Shown: positions 29,560 through 40,016 of the stretch, in pieces
Position numbering within the stretch: the first letter of the stretch is position 1
Layout: every line of letters begins with the position of its first letter
Source of the DNA: Maea johnstoni
Taxonomy: Eukaryota; Annelida; Polychaeta; Spionida; Magelonidae
Assembly: GCA_963942565.1 (NCBI GenBank)
Contig: OZ012693.1
Location: 2,870,308-2,934,307 of the forward strand
Length of the DNA: 64,000 bases
Direction of reading: 5' to 3'
Translations under genes and position numbers: made by a program
Notes under the pieces: model-generated
Database searches by the model: none
What the model saw: only the letters and a program-made list of their open reading frames with translations
Told to the model about the DNA's origin: nothing

Positions 29560-29970
29560 AAGATAGAAGTGTGTAACCAGGAAGAAAACCCCATCTTTGC
29601 GAATATAACCTAAAGCACCGTATAAAAGGTGAAGTGTGTCTCAATAAGTCCAGCCTATTGGAGACATCAGACTTACCCTGCATCCTTTAGGAATATATTT
29701 ATGAACAAAGCATTCTCTAGGAAAAATATTTAAACAAGAAACTATAATCAGAACCTAACAAACAACTGGTCTTGAAATATGATTTATTCCATAGTGTTTT
29801 TCAAATCTATCATTGGCTCCAGAGGATATATTTTAGCAGGAATACATGCGTTTGGCTTTGAATAGGTTAACGGTGCTCATAGCAACTTTGGACAACTGAT
29901 GACTTGGAACTACGATGAACAATGTAGTCTAAATTATTGGAACTGTTGTACCACTTTGATTATTCTTTTT
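29560..29970 (+). repeat. duplicated segment downstream of the SRCR gene, copy 1
   Basis: Landmarks GCGAATATAACCTAAAGCA, AATCAGAACCTAACAAACAA, GGTTAACGG and TTGTACCACTTTGATTATTC recur in the same order in copy 2 at 31350-31670. It begins about 50 bp after the SRCR stop codon, so copy 2 may be the downstream tail of a second, lost SRCR copy. Confidence 0.65.
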
Positions 29971-31349
29971 AAAGCAATGAGTAATGCTATGTTCCCACTG
30001 TCAAGAACCAAGACAAGAATTTTGAGATTTTTCAATTGATAAGAATATTTCAAGAAATGTGAAGAACGTATTAGGAATACTTAAGAACAAGGTTCAACTC
30101 TAAAGATTGTTCTAAGACCATAAGAATACTGTTTTAAGAACATATAGAGAATTCACAAAACTATATTACGACTGTTGTAAGACTTTACTAGGAATAAACA
30201 ATAGCACACAAGAATCAATGAAGTTCAACTTTTTTTATTAATTTCATTTGCTATAGAGTCACATTATACACTGACATACTTTCAACTTTTGCAATTTCCA
30301 AAATAGACTCCAGCCATAGCACATTCGACTATGGGTGATGTGGAACATCTGCTTGCTCCTGCAGAGCAGCATTGTCTGACAATATCATCAAATAATTACA
30401 GAGGCTATCAGGAAACACATCTCAGCAGGTCCTTATCAGTAACTGAGAAATAGGGTCAGTATCACATCTTAGATAAGAAAAGTTTATGTATGAATGACTA
30501 GAATACTAGTAATACACAATGTCATAAACATCTGACTGAGTGCTTAAAAGCATAACAAACTGACCATGTCTCAACACAAAAATATAACCTGATATTTGTA
30601 TTATAGCTTTAAAATATAGTACATTAACTGTAATGAAAGAATGAATAAGTCTTTAAAGGCACATCGACACACAGAGATTTAGTGCCATAAGATATTAGCA
30701 AAAAGTGGTTCTTCGTCATTGTCGAAGGACAATGACAAAGCATAATTATTCTAGGTGAAAGAAGAAAAAGAGGGAGAGTAAGAGCAGGGCCTTCAGATCC
30801 AAAGAGAACCATGGGATATTTCAAATGGAGGGTATCCATAGACAGATCCACACATCCCCATTCTTTTATAAGGCGAGCAGGGTGCCACACCAGTGTAGGG
30901 TTCCCCGGGAGGTGCCAATTCCTATAGCAGACCAAAAGGTGTGCCCCTTGCAGGGTACATTAACTGGAAGTGTTAATGAAATTCTTAACTTACATAACTC
31001 ACATGACCTGTTAGTCTAAAAGAGCCTCGGAATGACATGTGTTTTCTAAACTAATTATCTAGCAATTACTGAGACATGGAGACTACCTGATCAACACCTT
31101 ACAATCTGGTGCCATAATGACCTGCTGGTGGGAGACCATGAGAATAGTGAGGAGTTGGTGCATGCAATGTATAGGGTAAGTTAGAAGGTGGAGCATTAAA
31201 TAAAAGTACCCTTCTTTTACAAAATCGCGGACATGCGGAGTTCTTCAAAAAAGACCCCTTCTTCCGCGAAATATGTAACGCAGGTGCGCCCCCCCCCCCC
31301 TGTACCTGAGTGCCCCCCCCCCCCCCCCCCCCGGGGGGGTATCTTGTGC

Positions 31350-31670
31350 TACTTTCTTTTTGCGAATAGTACCTAAAGCAGCCTATTCAACGCGAAGTTT
31401 AGTTTCTCCATAATCCCAGTCGATTGAAGATATCCGACTTACCACTGCGTCTTTTACGAATATATTTCGGACCGAAGCACATTTAGGGAAATATTTACAG
31501 GAGAAACTTTAATCAGAACCTAACCAACAATTGGACTTCAATGCATGCGTGCATTTGACTCTGAATGGGTTAACAGGGCGACTCATTGTAACTTTGGAAG
31601 ATCAAAGACTTGGAACCGCAACAAACAATGTAGTTTACGTTGTTGGAAATGTTGTATCACTTTGATTCTT
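31350..31670 (+). repeat. duplicated segment, copy 2
   Basis: Diverged copy of 29560-29970 in the same orientation. No SRCR exon is recognisable in front of it; the sequence before it is a C/G homopolymer run. Confidence 0.65.
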
Positions 31671-32769
31671 CTGTTTTTTTTAACATTATGGTATTATTCA
31701 TTGCTTTAATAGAAGTACAATTCAAACATATGTGGTAGTTTTATCTTGTTTGCAGTCCTTAAAAACTTAAAACCGAACACGCGCCTTTTTAGCTTGATTG
31801 TTATACGTATGATACAGCATACGTGATCAATTTCCATGTAGAATACTGTATATATATTTTTAAAAGATCATAAACAGCTAAAATGTAGTATCCCTGCAGA
31901 TGGATATCCTCATCCTGCAGACACCAGCTTTTACAGTGCCGACATTTAATTCATGCAATAAATGCATGCGCAGCCCGGGCTTAATTAATATACATCAGCA
32001 CACCCGATTGCCTCCCAAATTCCTGGGCATGCATGCATAGCATAACCTCACAACTGAGCATAGCTTTGGTTTACAAGCAACGTGATTTGCTTGGCTTACT
32101 TTTTTGACATGTTATGTTCATGTTTGTACAACCAGGCACTAGCAGAACTCCCCAAATTAACATATTATTTTTCGCGTTACTCTTCGTTACTATTCTATGT
32201 GTAATTTGAGATCGTGAACATAAGGTAATTATAAGTTTTGTGTAGTGTGAAGTGAACGATTGCATGTTTACTTGTGATATTGCGATACTTCTATGTAAAA
32301 TGTAGTAACTGTTTCATCAACGCAAAGAGAATGCGTATGCTATAAAAAGAATAAAAAAAAACTTTTCTCAACTACATTGTTTCGATGGTATTTTTTTTCA
32401 GGGGCATTTCTTCATGCTTCTTGGTGGTGGCTAAGGCCTCTGAGTCAACTGTTCTCCTTAGGAAGGAGTATCTTCCTTTGATACAATAAAGCACTGCAGA
32501 CGTTTTAATTACACACTTACTCGAATTTTGTTGAAAAATAAGTGATCATTCTTTGAATATTTCCTCTATATTGCTGTTGAAACTGTTAGTTGTTATGTGT
32601 AGGTTAGTTGACGAATGTAGAAACTGTTGCGGTAACTCACGCCCTCTATACCTAATGAAGGTAACTAAGATACACAAAGAATATTATTTAGTTCCCTTCT
32701 AACGCACGTGGCAGTTCCTCAAGTCCAAATTCATTGAGAGATGCAGGAACAATCGAAATGTTCACGTTA

Positions 32770-32995
32770 TTTGTTATCATTTTTTAAATATTTGTAATCA
32801 TTTTTTGGATATTTGTGATCCCTTCATTAATATTCATAAATGATTCTTCAATACTCGTAGTCATTTTTCATTATTGAAAAATAATAATGACTATCGAAAA
32901 ACAATTATGAATATTTAACAATACATATAAATGTTTGAATATTGAGAACTGGATTATGAATATTGAAAAATGAATATGAATATTAGAAATGTGGA
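32770..32995. repeat. AT-rich patch related to the foldback terminal-repeat layer
   Basis: Repeated ATGAATATTGAAAAAT-type units in both orientations (TTTTTAAATATTTGTAATCA, then CAATACTCGTAGTC and TGAATATTGAAAAATGAATA) resemble the layer at about 780-955. No satellite accompanies it. It may be an old fragment of the same family, or convergent AT-rich sequence. Confidence 0.4.
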
Positions 32996-34585
32996 TATCT
33001 GATACTCTCTGTCTCTGGCCTAAATGTAGGTCATTGGTTGAGCTGTAAGTGTTTTTATAAAATATGCTTGTACATATATAAGACCTTTATCACCTAAGAG
33101 TCTGCGATGTTTTGTTGCGCTTAAGGGTTGATGTGTTTGATGGGTTGAAACCAGCTATCTGAGAACATCTTGCTTTTCCTGACACATTTTAGTCCATGAT
33201 GCACTTCTCCAAGTCAGACAACAGCTATTTATCACAATAGTGGAAAAAGGGTGAATTCAAAACCAGGAATCAGTTTTTATAATGGCAGCTAATGAAAACT
33301 TATAATTTTCTAGAGACCATGTCTCTCTAGTCCTCGAATTATTTCATAGGGTACCTTTTTGTAATATGGAGGACATAATAAATAACATTGGGCAATTAGC
33401 TGTAGGGGGTACTCATTTTTACTAAAGCTGGTAGTCTGGACTTAGGAATTTTCAGCTATATGGGGCGCAGTTAGTGATAATAACATTTTATGGTCTGGCT
33501 TTTAACAATGGACATTCCTCTACATAATCCAGGGGCTGTCACAACAGTTGAGTGGTCTATGGCACTGTGCTCCAACTGCCAAAGGTACAGATCTGATGGC
33601 TTAAGGTAGCTGCCAGTGATCTGGGGTTAGTGGAAGGTTTTACCTGCTGGGTGATGTTCTTCCTTCAACACCAGCAGCTAGTTAATGCTGTCTGAGTAGA
33701 GCTGTAATAGATATAGGCAATAGGTATGGTCTACCAATAGAATCCCTCTCTATAGGTATATTCTAAACTATTTACGATTTTGATAGTTATAGATGAACGA
33801 AACACTTTTATTCAATCAAATAACTTGCAAATGTTTAAAGTTGGTTGACTACGCTATGCAGAGTAATGTGTTGAACTATAAGTACAAATTGCATTATTAC
33901 CAAGGGAGTCCATCGCAGTCAACAAATGTGCCCTTTCTCTCATCACATTTCTGACTTCCAATTAGGTCAGGGCAGATGAGGAGAATAGCAATGGGTGATA
34001 AAGGTATGTGGATGGTATTCAGCATTAACTACGACACCAACCATTAAGTATTCAGGCAGAGGAGAGAGCAAGAATAGTTACGAGTTGTTAGATCAGTTCG
34101 TGTAGGATAATGCATTACTCTAATATTCAAGTGCAAGAGGCTTATACATTGGCTTTTTTCTTCACTACCCTACCCTCATTAACACTCTAAGCTTTGAAAA
34201 ATTACAAACAAGTATGTGAATGATACTAAATGACTTGGAGGTTAATATTAATAAATTAAGACCCCAAATCTATTATGCTTTTTGTTTACAAAGGTAGAGC
34301 CACGAATCATTTAAAGAGGAAAACCTAAATCCTGGCATTATTTTTCAAAAGCTCCTTTGCACAAAATGGGTCAAATGAAACTTTGGTGCAGTGGATCAAT
34401 TAATCATTAAACTAGATGTATTGAATGCAGACCTCCATTTTTATAATGTTGAAACTAATCAATAACCTAGTCACAACCTTTGAGCAGACATTCAAAGTGC
34501 AGCAATGTGTAAAACTTGCTGAAGCAAAAAGCCTAAATTTCATAGTTCATGAACAACACAACAAATTGTAAATAGTCAACAAATG

Positions 34586-34591
34586 TTTATT
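34586..34591 (-). terminator. candidate poly(A) signal of the PRORSD1-like gene
   Basis: AATAAA on the minus strand, about 77 bases after the stop codon. Confidence 0.5.
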
Positions 34592-34667
34592 TCTTCCTCC
34601 TCAAAAACAGAAAAATATCAATAGTAACAGGAGTTAAAGCATACATATATTGATACCATTATAAGCA

Positions 34668-35177
34668 TTACAATGACTTCACAGACAGCTCTTCCACTTC
34701 ATAACCACAATAATGAACAAATTTACTCAAGCTTGGGTATGAAACTGCAGTGGTCTCTTCTGAAGTTAGAGGATGAAAGTTCAGAAATTGCTGCTTATCA
34801 ATAAGATCTTTATCAATTATTATCCTAAGAGGGGTCTGCTTTTCCCGCGCATTGAGCAAAGCAAACGGGGAAACAGCCCCTGGTATGACACAAAGAATAA
34901 AGGAAAGATCCTCCTGAGAAGCGAACGACAAACTTCTGCACGCTTGGAGATTTCTTTTCAAGGATTTAATGTCCACAAGAGCATCTTCATGAACAATGAT
35001 TAAGTAGAATGTTCCAGCGCGATCTTTGAGAAACAGATTCTTGCAGAAAACACCTGGTTGCCCGTTGCGTAATTCTTTGATAGCTTGATATTGGGAGGTG
35101 ACACTGGTTATCTTGAGGTCGGCGAGGGTGCGAAAGAGGGAATGTCTTCCGCACCCATCCTGCTGTTGGGAAGCCAT
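34668..35177 (-). CDS. PRORSD1: prolyl-tRNA synthetase-associated domain protein (ProX-type trans-editing deacylase)
   Basis: 169 residues, the same length as I recall for vertebrate PRORSD1. The family is a free-standing relative of the editing domain of bacterial prolyl-tRNA synthetase; bacterial and animal members hydrolyse alanine wrongly attached to tRNA-Pro. Visible signatures: KNLFLKD (residues 46-52) with the conserved lysine, the G-x-x-x-P loop as GAVSP (100-104), and NFHP (133-136). The start at 35177 is chosen because ATGG follows AAA (good context), because the length then fits, and because an acceptor-like site (TTGTCTTGCAG) at about 35212 lies just upstream. The usual N-terminal histidine-proline stretch is not obvious, so that part is diverged. 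The coding region is uninterrupted. NUPR1 lies upstream on the same strand. Confidence 0.82.
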   Translation of the reverse strand: MASQQQDGCGRHSLFRTLADLKITSVTSQYQAIKELRNGQPGVFCKNLFLKDRAGTFYLIIVHEDALVDIKSLKRNLQACRSLSFASQEDLSFILCVIPGAVSPFALLNAREKQTPLRIIIDKDLIDKQQFLNFHPLTSEETTAVSYPSLSKFVHYCGYEVEELSVKSL

Positions 35178-35324
35178 TTTGAATGTCATACAGAGGGACC
35201 AAGTCCCTCCACTGCAAGACAACCATATTTCACAAGATTCAGAGGCCAGATATATTACAGCATTTTCCTCCTACAATGATGAGGGCCCAAGCTGCCGCCA
35301 TGCTGAGAAATTACCAGCTGCAAG

Positions 35325-35453
35325 TCACATGTTTCCATATGTTGCTCTCAGGAGCTTTCGCTCATTTTCAGTCATATTTGTAATGAGATCGGTCTCGTCA
35401 CAAATCTCACAATGTTCAATGTTTTCACAGCCATATTCATCAGATCTATCCAT
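35325..35453 (-). CDS. possible small protein or upstream frame, 42 residues
   Basis: ATG in strong context (GGGACCATGG) opens a 42-codon frame with several acidic residues and cysteines (CENIEHCEICDETD). It lies in what looks like an exon: an acceptor (TTTCTGTTTCCAG) precedes it at about 35510 and a donor-like CTG|GTAATT follows at about 35315. It could be an upstream frame of the PRORSD1-like mRNA, a small protein, or chance. I recognise no family. Confidence 0.3.
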   Translation of the reverse strand: MDRSDEYGCENIEHCEICDETDLITNMTENERKLLRATYGNM

Positions 35454-35817
35454 GGTCCCTGACAGTCAACGTCTTCGTCCAAGTTGAAAATCGTGTAGAT
35501 GTTGCAATTCTGGAAACAGAAAAGAAAACAGTTTTCAAATATCCACCAAACAAAAATTGAATAGAAAAATAACAATGTGCAACAGCTGGTTTCAGTTTAA
35601 CGTGTCAATGGATTTCCTTGATATTACTCACCAGTCACTGACTCAGTCAATCACCCCATATTGCGTCATATGTTTCGTGTCAATCATATTCACTAGGGAT
35701 TACATCATCACCTCTTTCTTTGTTATGAAAATATTGAACCATAAAGGCATGTTTTCACATTCCCTTGCCTCAGAGATTATCACTTGTCTATACAGGCAAC
35801 TAACTTCTTTTCCAATG

Positions 35818-35823
35818 TTTATT
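35818..35823 (-). terminator. candidate poly(A) signal for NUPR1
   Basis: AATAAA on the minus strand, about 350 bases after the NUPR1 stop. It would end NUPR1 before the PRORSD1-like gene if the two are separate transcripts. Confidence 0.4.
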
Positions 35824-36169
35824 TTCATAAATTAAAATAATTTTTACAGTTGACACCTTCATGCATTACTACATGTAGTTCCTCTAATGAATATGATTAG
35901 CTATCCTGTCATGTCATGTCATGTCATGTCTATTATGCACAAGCCTAGATAGAATTGATTATGCAGTATCAACGCATTCTATTTCTGTCATGCTCAGCCT
36001 TGAGCAAATTCTGGTAAACACCAAGGTTGACCCAGTTTCCATCCAGGGGTGTCAAAACAAAAAAAGGCGTCATTTAACACACGCAGCCTGTCACGTTTTC
36101 TCCAAATAAATACAGCTTGCTATGTGTAATGTACGTGACGAAAATAATGAAAATTAATTCACCATTACC

Positions 36170-36376
36170 TCATTTCTTCGTCGGGGATAGCCTTCTTTCG
36201 TTATGGTGACTATTGATTAATTTCTGTGTCGTCTTGCGAGTGTGGCCATTAGGGTCGTGGTGGTTGGTATTTAAACTGGCTTCTTTCTTGCTTCTTCCTT
36301 TTCCACTGTGCCCAGAAAAGATGTGCTTATCATAGTCAAAGTTGTAGTGCTCGTACTGGTCAAAATGGTCCTCCAT
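36170..36376 (-). CDS. NUPR1: nuclear protein 1 (p8), stress-induced chromatin-associated protein
   Basis: A complete 68-residue protein. The family is small, basic, largely disordered and nuclear; it binds DNA and partner regulators and is induced by cellular stress. The sequence shows the family core: an acidic/aromatic start (FDQYEHYNFDYD), HIFSGHSGKGRSKKEA, NTN and GHTRK, then a lysine-rich tail. From memory it is closer to the insect homologue than to the mammalian one, whose core reads GRTKREAAANTN. It is coded in a single exon from an ATG at 36376. A donor-like GGTAATG begins one base after the stop, which would allow a spliced 3' untranslated region. It is divergent from the kinesin exon, sharing a 595-bp promoter interval. 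Confidence 0.88.
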   Translation of the reverse strand: MEDHFDQYEHYNFDYDKHIFSGHSGKGRSKKEASLNTNHHDPNGHTRKTTQKLINSHHNERRLSPTKK

Positions 36377-36971
36377 TTTCAGAATATAAGCAAGGAAATG
36401 CTTTGTGGACTACGCGAGTTGAAAGTAAGTCTTCTAATGTGTTGGGAAATGTGCCCGCAATGCCCTTTGTTTATCACAACATCCGGGGACTTGCCGAGCA
36501 CCTGTCAGAAATTAAGAGATGTGATTGGCTGGTATTCACTTCCTGTTTACTTCATTCTGTAATGTGATTGGTTGAACATGAAGTCATAGTAACTAAAAAT
36601 AGATATTTAGTTCTTTGGCTCATTTTACTTACGGAAATATTGATACAAGGCACTAAACAATAACTACAATGTTCAATGATAGATGGCGTTGACGTTTGTT
36701 TCGTATCGGCTCGTTACTGTGCCACGGTAATAGCCGAGTGAGTGATTCATTTGTGAAACCGCGGAACATGACCCGCTGGAAATACTTACTACCTATTTGA
36801 TCTTCCTCCACCTCGCCAGTAAGGATGATTGCGATTTAGTGTTGAGGAAAGGATAGTTCAACGCAAGAAGTCACACCATACCAACGTTGGTGCAAATCGG
36901 ATGCGTGGATTTTAAGAAAAATGATTTGATCTTCCTCTGCTGAAGGTGGTTGTGAACCTGTATTGGGAAAG
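36377..36971. promoter_or_regulatory. shared upstream interval of NUPR1 (-) and the kinesin gene (+)
   Basis: 595 bp between two divergent start codons. Two CCAAT boxes on the minus strand (36524-36528 and 36567-36571, both within GTGATTGG on the plus strand) lie about 150-195 bp before the NUPR1 start. The right half (36700-36971) is less AT-rich and probably holds the 5' untranslated region of the kinesin transcript. No TATA box was placed with confidence. Confidence 0.6.
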
Positions 36972-37009
36972 ATGGATCAGGATTGTACAAGTGTTCGGGT
37001 GGCTTTGAG
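36972..37009 (+). CDS. kinesin heavy-chain-type motor, first coding exon
   Basis: ATG opens 12 codons plus two bases, MDQDCTSVRVAL and the start of an Arg codon, ending at a consensus donor (TTTGAG|GTGAGT). The pattern SVRVAL/VR within the first 15 residues is the first beta strand of the kinesin motor domain and continues into the xRP motif in the next exon. The short acidic N-terminus is most like the KIF21 and KIF4/KIF27 groups. I remember KIF21 genes also breaking near this point with a very long first intron, which fits. No later exon was found before 64000. This is a call from a short peptide plus a splice site. Confidence 0.55.
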
Positions 37010-39449
37010 GTGAGTGGTTTTGCATTCAAAGACAACGTGAAATGGTCGCGATGGGATACCTATTAATTGTAGACATATGCAGACCGAGTTTCTGTGCGTA
37101 TGCATGTATGAAGGTTATTTGTACGGTGACAGATCTCAGCGTCCGGTTTTGACATCGACTTCATCTCCCAGTCACCCACCAGTTCATTCAGTCATTGAAC
37201 AGACAGTGTGCTACAGTCTGTCTATGATGATGAGGTAGATGGGACGTATGGTAGCAGTTGTAACGGTTTGCACAGCTGCTTAAATAACCAATATTTTCCC
37301 CAGTAGTGAAGTACATAATGGGAGGGGCATGTCAAATCAAGTAATTTGAAGCTTGAATAAATATTTACCCATTTCCAATAGAGCTATATTTCATAGAGTT
37401 AATTACAATTTTCAAGATCTTCATAAATTAATGAAGTGTGACCTGAAATGAATGGAAATGGTTTCTAGATACATGGTGTCCTCCCTGTTTTTGCAATTAC
37501 TTATGGACAATATGGCAATCAGTTAAATTGCATTTAGTTACCTGTGTAGCCCAGGAGCCTTAGGCTACTTGAAAATCTTCTGGGCAACTCAGTTCTTCCA
37601 GGCTACCTGTCATTCTCCTGAGCTCAATTAAAGGCCTGTCATGAGTAGCACTGTACATAACCTTGAGTTAAAACCAAATCAATAAAGGGATATGCTCCAT
37701 TAAATACTTGGTCTAAACAGGAACCTGAATATGAACAAGTCTCTAGACCAAGGGTTTTGGTGTGCAGTCCAGGACATCCCTTTTAAAACAGCATTTTAAT
37801 TATTTGATTGCGTTGTTTTTATTTTTTTGGTTTTCTTCTAAGAATCAGATGAAGTCCCCTGCTGGTTTTAGATTATAAAGTGTTATGTCACTAATTAGAT
37901 TAGGAGTTAAGAAGATGTTGACCATACAAAAACCTTAATGCTTTAATACCCCATCCATGTTCAGGGCCTCTCCATAGGTTCTACTGTCCAGTCATCATCC
38001 CTTAATTAGTTTGAAAGATGTATTTGAAAATAAATTGATGAAATATTGATAGAATACCTATTTCAAGTACTTCTTGATGAATAAATGTTCCAATAAACTG
38101 CACCTTGTAGCTTGTGAAATGGTTACTTCAAACTTAATTTAAATAACCAGGTTTATTTGAACTTTGTAAAGCCTAAAGGATTCAATTTCTTGCTAAGTGA
38201 AGTCTAGACCTAAAATGGTGGCCAAACTTACAAGGATTTGAAAAAGCAGACTTAGCTAAATCTGAACTGGCAAAAATCTTGTGACTGCTGCTTTGGGGAT
38301 GCGTTTTAACAATCCTGGCACCCTGCTTGCCATAGGATTAGCTATGTAGTCTAAGTCCAAAACAGTGCTATTATTTGAGAGAGTTATAAATCCATGCTTG
38401 CAGGCAGTAATGGCCCCTTATCGAACCTTTGTATCTACTGGACTGTGAATTTGGAACCTTGTCTCTATTTATAGAACTTCTCCTTGCTGTTATTGTATCT
38501 TTAGCTATTCAGTTGCCGCTATTCATCATTACCAGTCTGAGGAATATCGTTCTGACGTTTTCTTACGCACCAATTAATCTGCACAGCTGTGCGACTAATA
38601 AGCTCTTTTCTTTTTATGCAAATGAATTGCCACTCAGTGTTTTTTATAAACAGTTTTCTGTGTTCCACCCATGAGTCATATATCAGTAAAGAAGGAGGAA
38701 ACACCTAATTAAGTTGTACATAGACACCTATAAGAATTAGGTATCTCAAAGTTTTGTGGGTTTGAAATTTGTGCTAGGTTTCCTTCTTAAGGGATGAGTT
38801 TGTATCCTAGCAAAATAAAGAGATACTGCATTTGCTATTTGTATTCTGAAATCTCGATACCCCTCTTTGTATATTTATATGCACCACATTGTGCGGACCT
38901 GAATTAGATAGGCATTGGATTTTCTTGAGTAAAAAAACTATGAATTTCAATGATCTCTCTTGCTTGGCTCCTGGTATAACCTCTTAACTGTGAGGGGGAT
39001 GGGGGAAGGGGGCTCCCTTATTCAGTGCAGATTCGCTCATTTATGTACATGTACAAATCTGCCTGAAAAGGTTTGGCAATTTTGGTGATCAATATATTCC
39101 ACACATAGTATGGACATGGAAGAAACTTGACAAGGAATAATAAATTAAAACTTAATGCCATTTTGAACTACCCTATGTAAGATATTTAGTTATAAATGCT
39201 TTACATAAACATTGATTTCAAATTGATCTTAGCAGTAGACATTACTTTTCCTGGGGGAAGTCTAGGCATGAAAGAGTTAACATGCTGCTCACTAGAAGGA
39301 CATAACTGTCACTTTCTTTACACTCATTTTATGTGGAGATGTTGGGAGCTCGTAAAGGTTTACCTTGAGGGCCCTTCCCAACAGCCCCCATGCTACGGCT
39401 GGTTGACTCTCTCCTACCTTTGTTTCGGCCTGATTTAAAAGTCAGATAA
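37010..39449 (+). other. presumed kinesin intron 1, first part, no gene seen
   Basis: 2.4 kb of unremarkable AT-rich DNA after the donor site. No frame with family features and no clear repeat borders. Confidence 0.5.
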
Positions 39450-40016
39450 GTTGTATCTATCTCTCTTGCTATCTCTTCCTTAGAGAGTCTGGTCCCCTTT
39501 GCCAAGCATGACCTTGTGTAGTCTTAAAGGGACACTCCAGGCTCCAGGTTCATATGGATATCTCTCATGCTATCTCTTCCCTAGTGAGTCTGGTCCCTTT
39601 GCAAATCATGACCTTGTGTATTTTTAAAGGAAAACTCCAGGCTTTAGGTTCATATGGAAAACTCTCTTGTTATCTCTTCCCTACGGAGTCTGGTCCCCTG
39701 TGCACATCATGACCTTGTGTAGTCTGAAAGGGTCGCTCCAGGTTCATATGGATATCTCTTTTGCTATATCTTCCCTACGGAGTCTGGTCCCTTTGCAAAT
39801 CATGACCTTGTATGGTCTTAAAGGGACACTCCAGGTTCATATGGATGTCTCTTTTGCTATATCTTCCCTAGTGAGTCTGGTCCCTTTGCAAATCATGACC
39901 TTGTATGGTCTTAAAGGGACACTCCAGGTTCATATGGATATCTCTTTTGCTATATCTTCCCTAGTGAGTCTGGTCCCTTTGCAAATCATGACCTTGTGTA
40001 ATCTATAAGGGACACT
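39450..40016 (+). repeat. 93-bp tandem array, left part
   Basis: Six or so units with landmarks GAGTCTGGTCCC, AATCATGACCTTGTG, AAAGGGACACTCCAGG and TTCATATGGATATCTC. The last copies have a 93-bp period; earlier units are somewhat longer, with an extra AGGCTCC piece. A 113-codon open frame (39667-40008) exists only because 93 is a multiple of three. The array is interrupted by the element at 40017-42580 and resumes at 42581. Confidence 0.85.

Larger units (their letters stand above)
29511..34585. other. intergenic region with old duplications
   Basis: Five kilobases without a supported gene. Contents: a possible poly(A) signal AATAAA at 30193-30198 (+) for the SRCR gene, a diverged direct duplication (29560-29970 and 31350-31670), C homopolymer tracts (31289-31300, 31313-31332), and an AT-rich patch related to the foldback terminal repeats (32770-32995). 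Short open frames such as 30624-30935 show no family features. Confidence 0.6.

Noticed and set aside
34987-35487. Frames on both strands overlapping the PRORSD1-like gene
   Set aside because: Shadows in other frames; only the 34668-35177 frame has the KNLFLKD, GAVSP and NFHP signatures.
39667-40008. 113-codon open frame with internal repeats (GLKGTLQVHMD type)
   Set aside because: It is the translation of a 93-bp tandem DNA repeat whose period is a multiple of three; no sign of a real protein.
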